From: Baffinella frigidus
Lineage: Eukaryota > Cryptophyceae > Cryptomonadales > Baffinellaceae
Length of the DNA: 11,963 nt
Assembly (NCBI GenBank): GCA_026770585.1
Contig: MU646745.1
Coordinates: 268,680-280,642 of the forward strand
Reading direction: 5' to 3'
Shown here: positions 1-9,300 of the stretch, piece after piece
How the letters are laid out: every line of letters starts with the position of its first letter
How positions within the stretch are numbered: the stretch's first letter is position 1
Translations under genes and position numbers: made by a program
Notes under the pieces: generated by a model
Told to the model about the DNA's origin: nothing
Databases searched by the model: none
The model's input: only the letters and a program-made list of their open reading frames with translations

Positions 1-41
1 AAATGTTAGCCTTCCCTATGTAATTCCACCTATGGAATGAC

Positions 42-150
42 CTGGGAGTGGCGGGTGTTGAGGCGGTGCACGCGCTCCCAGATAGGGGCGGGCGCCACGG
101 GATCCTCCTCATCCTCCTCCTCCTTCTCCTCCTCCTTCTTCCCCTCCTCC
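42..150 (-). pseudogene. Second copy of exon Q with an expanded Glu tract (Q1)
   Basis: The sequence repeats EDPVAPAPIWERVHRLNTRH and keeps a CAG-GTCATT donor. The acidic part is expanded by GGA/GAA triplets (CCT/TTC on plus). No acceptor matching exon Q is visible. It could be a donor-side copy or an alternative final exon. Confidence 0.6.
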
Positions 151-293
151 GAAACCATCAACCCCCGAACCCCCAAACCCCCAAACCCAACCCTCAACTA
201 ACCATCATCCGGGGAACTCCCTCCACGGACCCTCTTAAAACCTACACCCTGGACCCTGACCCCTAACCCCCGAACGCTAGGGTTGATGGTCAC

Positions 294-385
294 CTGGGGG
301 TGGCGAGTGTTGAGGCGGTGCACGCGTTCCCAGATAGGCGCGGGCGCCACGGGATCATCCTCGTCCTCCTTCTGTCCGCGCGTGC
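294..385 (-). CDS. Exon Q (most downstream exon seen)
   Basis: The 92 bases complete the Gly codon of exon P and encode TRGQKEDEDDPVAPAP followed by IWERVHRLNTRHPQ. The acceptor is CAG before GCACGC and the donor is CAG then GTGACC, so the gene continues beyond the window. The acidic KEDEDDP stretch contrasts with the basic end of exon P. Confidence 0.74.
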
Positions 386-3300
386 CTGTGTTGGGTGTGT
401 GCGTTGTCAAAAATGGTTTTTCTTTCTCGAAAAAGTAGACGCTTCTGGGGCAAATAGTGTCAAGTTTGGATGTCAACGTGGCGCCACGTGATCATTCTCC
501 TCCTCCTTCTGTCCGCGCGTGCGTGTGTTGCGTGTGTGTGGTGTCAGCGGTTCGTGGGCACACACTTTGGGACGTGCAGATGATAGAGGGCTGTGAGTTC
601 GGGACGTGGATAGGATAGAGGGGCGGAGCCACGGGATCATCCTCGTCCTCCTTCTGCCCGCGCGTGCCTGTGTTGGGTGTGTGCGGTGTCAGCCCTAACG
701 CGGTGCACTCTCCGCAATGAGAGAAGCGGGACCATCCTCATCCTCCTCCTTCCCGCGCGTCCCCGTGTTGGATGCATCATCCGTCTCGAGAACGTTGACG
801 GCGTTGACGTCAACGTTCATCCGTCTCGAGAACGTTGACGTCGTCAACGATATGACGTCAGATCTGACGTCAGATCCCAAACCCTGACCCCACCACTTCT
901 ATCGTTTCCAGACAACAGAGTCCCCCCCCCTCTAATCGTTAACGCCGACGTTTCTCGAGGAATCAAATTGTGGAGGTGGAGGGCTGTGCCCGCTGACGAA
1001 CCCGGGCGGGAGCGTTGCCGCTCGTGAAGACGGTCGCGTGTTTCCCAATCATATTACTACTGGCAATTTGGTTCTTGGACACACACTTCGGGACGTGGAT
1101 AGGATAGATGGCTGTGGAAATAGAGGGCTATGGGGGATAGATGGACGTGGAGAGGATAGATGGCTGTGGAAATAGAGGGATGTGGGGGATATATGGACGT
1201 TAAGAGGATACATGGCTCTGGGGACGAGACCTGCTGACGAGCCCGGGCGGGAGCGTTGCCGCTCGCAAAGGCGGTCGCGTGTTTCCAAATCCTATTCCTA
1301 CTGACCATGTGCTTTGTGTACACACACTTCGGGACGTGGAGAGGATAGATGGCTGTGGAAATAGAGGGAATAGTGGAGGATAGATGGGCATGGAGAGGAT
1401 AGATGGACGTGAAGAGGATAGAAGGCTGTACCTGCTGACGAGCCCGGGCGAGAGCGTTGCCGCTCGCGAAGACGGTCGCGTGATTTCAGGGTCTCGGCCG
1501 CGAGGCCTTCGTCCGCCCAGAGGCCCTGTTTGGGGGAATGCAGGTTTCGGGTTTAGTTCTGGCTTAGGGTTTATTTCGACGAATTGTACTAGAATCTTGT
1601 CCATTGCCCTGGAATCTAACCGGAATTTCGCCTTGAATTCAAGGTGAAAAGGTCTTTGCTCGCTGCGAAGTGGAGGCGGGTCAGACGGCAAGGGTTCAGG
1701 TTTATGTAGGGTTTTCAGGTCCTCGGCCGCGAGGCCTTCGTCCGCCCAGAGGCCCTGTTTCGGGTTTCAGGTTTTGGGGTTATTTCGGGTTTATTTCGGG
1801 TTTATCTCGGGGTTTATTTCGGGGCTAGGGTTTATTTCTGGTTCTGGGGTTATTTCGGGTTTCAGATTTAATTAGGGTTTTCAGGTCCTCGACCGCAAGC
1901 CCTTCGTCCGCCCAGAGGCCCTGGTGAGGGTTTCGGGCTTAGGGTTTGGGCTTTGGGGTTTGGGGTTTAGGGGTTGGGGTTTGGGGATTTGGGATTATTC
2001 AGGGTTCAGGGTTTAGTGTTTAGGGTCGAGGGGTGAGATGCCTGCTGGAGGGCAATAAGCTGCTGGCCCGCACGGTTCCGAGCCACGAGAATGCCGTCCT
2101 TGGAAAGCGCTGTGTCTAGTCAACTACGAACCTTCAACCCTCAGCCGCAAAACCATAGACCCTAAACCCTGAACCATGGACAAGATCCGGTACATCCTCT
2201 GCGCGTTTGAGCCCTGTCTCTGTCTATTCGTCCTCACCACTTCGGTGCACCCGGGCTCTTTTCCTCTCTAAAGTTGACGGATTTTTACCGTACAGCGAAC
2301 CCAGCATGCCAACTTGAGAATCGTCGGTCAACCCGAGTGAGGCAGAGCTAGTAATTCCACAAGCTAACGCCAGCGGACCCCTTAGCCTACAGTAGGAACC
2401 CCCCCTCCACCTACGACGTTTAAAACAAAAAGGTCTTTAAAATTCGTAGGAGGGGGGCTCCTACCGTAGGCAATCCGTAGGCTCTAAGTACCTCGCTGGC
2501 GTTAGCTTTTCAGATGACTGGTGTATAGGGGGAGGGTGCCTGCTGAAGGGCGATGAGCTGTTGGCCCGCACGGTTCCGCGGGATGAGGATTCCGTCCTTG
2601 GATAGCGCCTGGGTGCGGGTTTCGAGAGGGTTCAGACACCACACGGTGGACTACGAACCTTTCATCAAAAGTCAACTTACCCTGCGGGGAGGTTAACTTT
2701 AAGGATTTTGTCATGCAAATGTGGTCACCCTAACCTCTCCTACCCTACCATCCCCCCACAGGCCAGGTGACACGTGATGGGGGTGTCCCGTACCGATTCT
2801 GATGAGCAGCTTGCCAAGCGCGGGGTAGGGTAGGCTACCCTGCCCTACCCTACCCTACCCTACCCTACCCTACCCTACCCTACCCTACCCAACCCTCCTC
2901 TACCCTCCCCTCCCCCCACAGGCCTGGTGCCCAACCCGTGTGGGATGCGTCCCAGGACGCTAGCTCTCAACCCTTGGAGAGGGTTCAGACTGGGTTGAGG
3001 GTGTGAGGGTGCAGAGAGGTTTGAGAGAGTGTTGAGTGCTTAGTTTTTAGGGTGTGGTTGCAGCGTGTAGGGTGTAGGATGTAGGGTGTAGGGTGTAGGG
3101 TGTAGGGTGTAGGGTGTAGTGTTGCGGGAGCGTTGAGCGATCAAGGGGTGTACCGTGTCTTCAGCGGCAGAGGCGGTCGGGTTTCGGATTTCGGGCTTCC
3201 GGTTCAGGGAGGGTTGGGGTTTAGGGTGGAGGGTGGAGGATGGAGGGTGGAGGGTGTAGGGTGTAGGGTGTAGGGTGTAGGGTGTAGGGTGTCGGACCGT

Positions 3301-6300
3301 GTCTTCAGCGGCAGACGCGATGCCCCCCGCGACCATCTTGTTGATGTAGTGCTGGTTGAACGGGTCCCACCTGGTTTGGGGTGTGGGGTGACGGGTTTAG
3401 GGTGTATGGTTCAGGGTTTGGAGTTCAGGGTTTGGGGTTTGGGGTTTGGGGTTTGGGGTTTGGGGTTTAGGGTTTAGGGGTTTAGGGTTTAGGGTTTGGG
3501 GTTTAGGGTGTAGGGTTTAGGGTTTAGGGTTTGGGGTGTAGGGTTTAGGGTTTAGGGGTTTGGGGTTTGGGGGTTGGGGTTTATGGTTTATGGTTGAGGG
3601 GTTTAGGGTTTAGGGTTTAGGGTTTAGGGTTTAGGGTTTAGGGTTTAGGGTTTAGGGTTTAGGGTTTGGGGTGTAGGGTTTGACCCGTCGGGCGGGAGCG
3701 ACTCCGTGACGAAGGGCACCGCGGGGAGGTACAGCCCCTATTGTGGGGGTGAAGGGGGTGGGGGTTAGGGGTGCGGGGTCAGTCCCGTGTAGGATGACCG
3801 GAGTGACTTTTGCACACAGGACTGTATCCCCAGAGGGGTGAGGCAGAGTAACTGGGTAACTCGAGGGCGAGAGTGTTGGACCCTTTGATCGCGTGGTTGG
3901 CCGCCAGGTCTACAAAGAACCCGTGTCTCCTGTTTCGGGGGGCCGGAATGTACGGCACACGCAAGGCAGTCACGACCGACCGTCTGGCTTCGGCGTCCGC
4001 GTGACCGGTCACGCGGGCGCTCAAGAGCCTGCCGGCGGGGCTGTTCCAGGCAGAGCTAGTAGGCGACCTGGCGGCCAAGGGCACCGCGGGGAGGTACAGC
4101 CCCTGCGATAAGTGGATTCAGGTGTCAACTTAGGGAAAACACGATGTCAGCTTACGGATTCAGGCGTCAACTTACGGAAATTACCGAAAGCCTGCGTTGG
4201 CGGTGGACTTATTTGGACGTGCCTCTGGTATTAAAAATATTCTAAACACGCTGGAATGTATTGTAAGCCTGGTACCGAGTAACACCCGTCTGGGGGGAGT
4301 GACTCCGTGACGCATGGGCCCGCGGGTTGGCGTGCAGGGGTTGGGGTTCAGGGTGTAGGGTTCAGTGTTCTGAGTGGAGTTTATCCGGAGAAACCTATTT
4401 TTCTTTAGTTCGAGGGCAAGGAAAATTACTACACAAATGCTTTAATATTACTAATAAGAACGAATTGTGTAGTAATTTTCCTTGCCATCAAACTAAAGAA
4501 AAATAGGTTTCCCCGGATAAGAGGGTGAGGAGTGTGGGGGTTCGGGGTGAGTGGGGCGACTTTCCGGTACTGTAGGGGCTGTACCTGCGATACCGGAATC
4601 GGATTCAGCCCCAGCCTCGATTTGATCCCCTTCGGAAACCGTTAGCGGCGGACTTATTGGCGTCAACGTTGGCCCTCGGCATTGCCTGGCGGCGGCGGAG
4701 CCGGAGGTGTCCCGCGTCGTACACACAATGATCGTAATGTTCTGTACGCGAGTCGCGTCCAAATAAATCCTCAGACGACGTTGGCCCTCGGCATTACCAA
4801 CGGGGTTTAGGGTAGCGTTTAGGGTCACCGACGGGGTTTAGGGTTGACCTCGCGGCGGAGGAGCCGGAGGTGTCCCGCGTCGACCACGCGCGACTTAAAG
4901 CAGGGGTGTTATCCAGGGAAACCTATTTTTCTTTCACTTGATTCCAATAAAAATTACTACACAAATTCTTCAACATTACTCATAAGAGCGAATTGTGTAG
5001 GAAATTTCGTTGCCATCAAACGAAAAGAAAAATACGGTTCTCCGGATAAGGCTAGGGGACCTGGCGGCGGCGGAGCCGGAGGTGTCCCGCGTCGACCATG
5101 CGTGATTTGAAGCAACCGACGTTGATGTGCAGGTGCACGAACTGCAGCGCGAGCGTGTCGGCGAGGTTCTGATGCGCGGGTAGGATCGGCACCCGAAACG
5201 CCTCGTTTAACGCCACCTGAAAATAGCGAGTGGGGTTCAGGGTTTAGGGGTTAAATTTAGCGTGGAGGGTGGGGGTTTAGAGTGTGAACTGCAGCGCGAG
5301 GGTGTCGGCGAGGTTCTGGTGCGCGGGCAGGATAGGGACACGAAACGCTTCGTTTAACGCCATCTGGTGTTAGGGTTTGGGGTTTAGAGTTTGGGATTTG
5401 TGAGAAGCTTGTCAGGGGGTTCAGGTTTCAGGGGTTGGGGGTTATGGGTTACGGATTAGAGGCTATGGGTAAGAGGGTTAGGGGTTAGAGGTTCTGATGC
5501 GCGGGCAGGATCGGCACACGAAACGCTTCGTTTAACGCCACATGCGAAAGTTCAGGGTTTATGGTTTATGGTCTATGGTCTATGGTCTATGGTTTATGGT
5601 TTAGATTTAGGGGTTAGGGGTCAAGGTTTAGAGGTTAGAGTAAGCGGGCAGGATCGGGACACGAAACGCTTCGTTTAACGCCACCTAGTGATGGGGTTTT
5701 GGGGTTAGGGTTCAGGGTGTATGGTCCATGATCTAGGGTTCAGGGTCTAGTGTTCGGGGTTTAGGGTTCTGGGTTATGGGTTCAGGGTGTGGGGGATATG
5801 GCTCAGGGTGAAGGGTGTTGGAAACCTTGCTGGCGACTCTTCCAAGATCGATCTCGGCGGTCGCGACAGGCTCGCCGAAGCTGTTCTGGCCCAGCGCCAC
5901 CACCGTGATCTCCAGGGGAGGCTGCCTCTCGAGATACCTACCAGAAATATTCAAAGATGGGTCAAAAAGAGGCCGGTTTTGGGGGGTTAAAAAGGCCGCT
6001 CGAGATACCTGTGCGGACATCGGAGGTCAGACACGGGTGGTAAAAAAGGCGTTTATCAGGGTCAAGGGATTGGGGTGTTTAGGGCTAAGGGATAGGGGTA
6101 AGGGATACCCCTATCCCTTAGCCCTAAACTTGAGGGATAGGGGTGGAGGGTTCGGGGGATGCGGTTTGGGGTGTTGCGATTGGGATCCAGGGTTTAGGGA
6201 TTAGGGTATAGGGTTTAGGCTATAGGGATGGGGGGTCAGGGTTAGGGTTAGGGTTGGGGTTTGGGGTATGGGGTTTGGGGTTTGGGGTTTGGGGTTTGGG

Positions 6301-9300
6301 GTTTAGGGTGCAGGGTTCAGGGTTCAGGGATCAGGGTTTGGGAGCAGGCGTTTAAGGTTTAGGGAGGTACCAGTTGACGCCCTCATCCGGTTTAGGGTTT
6401 AGGGTTTAGGGTTTAGGGTTTAGGGATTAGGGTTTAGGGTTTAGGGTTTAGGGTTTAGCAGGGGCGTTAAGGTTACCAGTTGACGTCCGTTGGGGTTTAG
6501 GGTTGAGAGTTTGGGTTTTATGAAGGATTTCGAGAGAATTTAGGGAGGGTTTAGGGAGGTTCCAGTTGACTCATCCGGTTTAGGGTTTAGGGTTTAGGGT
6601 TTAGAAGAGGCGTTAAGGTTACCAGTTGACGCCCTCATCCGCGCAGAAGAACCACGACATCCGTACCTGTGGCGCGTTTGGGTTCAATATTTTGGGTTTC
6701 GGGCTTCGGGTCTAGGATTTAGGGTTTAGAGTTTAGGGTTTAGTCTTTTGGTGATTTTTGGTTTTTGGGGTGTGAGGTTTCGGGATGAGGGTTTCGGATT
6801 GGGTTTGAAGTTTCGGGATGGTAGATTGAGGGAGGGTGCGGGGAGGGCCTCGGGAGGGTGTCTGGAGGGTGTAGGGCGGTGTAGGGTTTTGGGAGGAGGG
6901 TGCAGGGTTTTGGAAGGATTTCGGGAGGGTTTGATTTTTTTCTCAGTTTTCGGTTTACGGGAGGGGGCTTAGAGGGGCTTCAGAGAGGGTGTGGTACCTC
7001 GTTCAAGACCTGGGAGGTAGCACCATCCGGCCCACGGGGCATCTAAAGTGGATCAAATCGGGGCTGGAGCGTGCGTCATTTCCTTCGGGAAGAGCCTCGA
7101 ACTGAGCCCTTTCCTTCGGGAAAAGCCTCGAATTTCGGGGAGGCTTTGGTACCTCGTTCAAAACTTGGGAAGTAGCGTCGCCCGGCCCTGCCTGCGTCGT
7201 CCCGTTTTCGGGCGTCTGCACCTGAAAGCGGGTTTTGGGTTTTGGGTTTGGGTTTTGAGGTTTGGGTTTTGAGGTTTGGGATTTGTGGTTTGGATTTCCC
7301 GTTTTCGGGGGTTTGCACCTGTTTTCGGGTTCTGGGATTTGGATTTCGGGGTTTGGGTTTGGTGTTTCGGGCTTGGATTTCGGGTTTTCGCAGTTCCTAC
7401 CCTGGAAATCTAAAGCCCTGAACCCGAAATCCCTCATAAAAAAACAGGTCCAACCCCCCAAAAATTTGGATTTCGGGGTTTGGGTTTGGTGTTTCTGGCT
7501 TGGATTTCGAGGTTTGGGTAGGATCCGCCTGCGTCGCGCTGTTTTCGGGGGGTTGGACCTGTTTTTTTTATGAGGGAATTCGGGTTCAGGGCTTTAGATT
7601 TCCAGGGTGGGAACTTCGTCGTGCCGTTTTCGGGCGTCTGCACCTGAAAGCGGGTTTTGGGTTTTGGGTTTTGGGTTTTGGATTTTGGGTTTTGAGGTTT
7701 GGGGTTTCTGGTTTGGATTTCGGGTTTCGGGTTTCGGGTTCAGGGGGTTGGATTTCGGGTTTCGGGCATCGGGTTGCGGTTCCAGGGGGTTGGATTTCGG
7801 GTGTGGGGTTCAGGGTTCAGGGTTCAGGGGGTCGATTTTCGGATTTCGGGTTTCGGGGTTTGGATTTCGGGTTTCAAGGGTCAGGGGGGCTGAACCTGGA
7901 AGCGCAGGGCTACCTTCTCCCCGCGTCCGGATCCGGGTAGTTGCGTAGGGCCCTACCCTATTGCCTACCGTAGGGTGCCCGCACCCGGTCTTCGTACCCG
8001 TACCCGAAGTCGTCTGACACGCTTGTCAAGACCTGGAGGCGCAGGGCTACCTTCTCCCCGCACAGCTTGATCCGCACTTTCATCTCGGAAGATAACTGAA
8101 CCAGTTCCTTTTCAATAGGAAGTTGCATATGGGAAATTAGTTAGGGCATAGTAAATTTAAATAGGCCTCGTAATTAAATGAAAACGCCAATTAGGGAACT
8201 GATTCAGCTATCTTTCGAGATGAACTTCGAACTTGGTGCCAAAGGAGAGGAGGGAGGCGGGTGATTCGATCGAAGCTGTGTGGGGAGGGCCAGGGGCGAA
8301 CCTGGAAGCGCTAACTGAATCAGTTCCTTTTCCATAGGAGGTTGCATAGGAGAAATTATCTCGGGCATAGTAAATTTAATTAGGCCTCCTAATTTTCGGG
8401 GGTTGGATTTCGGGGTTCGGGGGTTAGGGAGGCTGGACCTGGAAGCGCAGGGCTACCTTCTCCCCGCATAGCTTGAACCGCACCTGGTTCAGGGTTTAGG
8501 GTTCAGGGGTTGGTGTTCAGGGTTTAGGGTTCAGGAGTTCTTGGTTCAGGGTTCAAGGTTCAGGAGTTCTTGGTTCAGGAGTTCGTGTTCAGGGTTCCAG
8601 GTTCATGGTTCAGGGTTCATGGTTCAGTGGTTCGTGTTCAGGGTTCCGGGTCCCGGGTTCAGGGGTTCCGGATTCAGGGGTTGGTGTTCAGGGTTCAGGG
8701 ATCAGGGGTCCGGGTTCAGGGTATTGGGTTCAGGGTGTTGGGTGTTGGGTTTAGGGTTCAGGGTTTTCGGGTTTAGGGTCTAGAGTTTTCGGGTTATTCA
8801 GTTTTCGGGTTTGGGGGTTACCTCGAACTTTGTCCCGAAGGACAGTAGTTCAGGGGTTGGTGTTCAGGGGTTGGGGTTCAGGGTTCAGGGACGACGGGTC
8901 AGGGTTCAGGGTATTGGGTTCAGGGTGTTGGGTGTTGGGTTCAGGGTTCAGGGTCTACGGTTTAGGGTTCAGGGTGTAGGGTTTTCGGGGTTAGGGGTTA
9001 CCTCGAACTTTGTCCCGAAGGAGAGTAGTGAGGCGGGTGATTCGATCGAAGCCACCTCGACAAACATGCCCGCCACAAGCAGGCGTGACGACATCTGGGG
9101 TTCGGGTATAGGGTTATGGTTTCGGGTTTAAGACCACGGTTTAGGTCTGTGGTCTGTGGTTTCGGGATTAGGGTTTGGTGTTTGATGTCGAAGCCATGTG
9201 TGTCGAGGTGGCTTCGACATCAAACACCATGATTCGATCGAAGCCACCTCCACAAACATACCCGCCACAAGCAGCCGCGATGACATCCAGTTCGGGTTTA

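Larger units (their letters stand above)
7222..7890. repeat. TTTTGGG/TTTCGGG array (F-G intron)
   Basis: The array is dominated by TTTTGGG and GGATTTCGGG units, interrupted by the exon G copies and the large fold-back at 7393-7614. Confidence 0.85.

Noticed and set aside
42-762. CRISPR-like array from the repeated exon Q fragments
   Set aside because: Repeats differ in length, are exon-derived with splice borders, and spacers are not unique uniform sequences.
981-1482. Plus-strand exon LTSPGESVAAREDGR
   Set aside because: This is the reverse side of the exon P donor half. Only the minus-strand reading joins smoothly to the first half and to exon Q.
1885-1923. Plus-strand exon VLDRKPFVRPEAL with CAG and GTGAGG borders
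   Set aside because: The same bases are the first part of minus-strand exon P, whose full copy at 1432-1525 fits the phases of exons O and Q.
2740-2770. Plus-strand 3' splice site with a polypyrimidine tract (CCATCCCCCCACAG)
   Set aside because: No plus-strand exon with a matching donor and phase follows; the motif belongs to a duplicated C-rich block.
8079-8224. The element as a cleanly spliced GT-AG intron between E4 and F2
   Set aside because: Using GTTCATC and GAAAG as borders would lose one base and break the frame, so ordinary splicing would not restore the E-F join.
7500-8783. Long plus-strand frames rich in GFGFRV/GFRVQG repeats
   Set aside because: They are translations of 7- and 9-base G-rich arrays (GGTTTCGGG, GGTTCAGGG). 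All frames stay open there because the unit lacks stops; this is not protein coding.
9002-9094. Exon E as the first coding exon, starting at its ATG
   Set aside because: It is preceded by a proper CAG acceptor and exons A to D join it in phase, so an internal exon is the simpler reading; an alternative start is not excluded.
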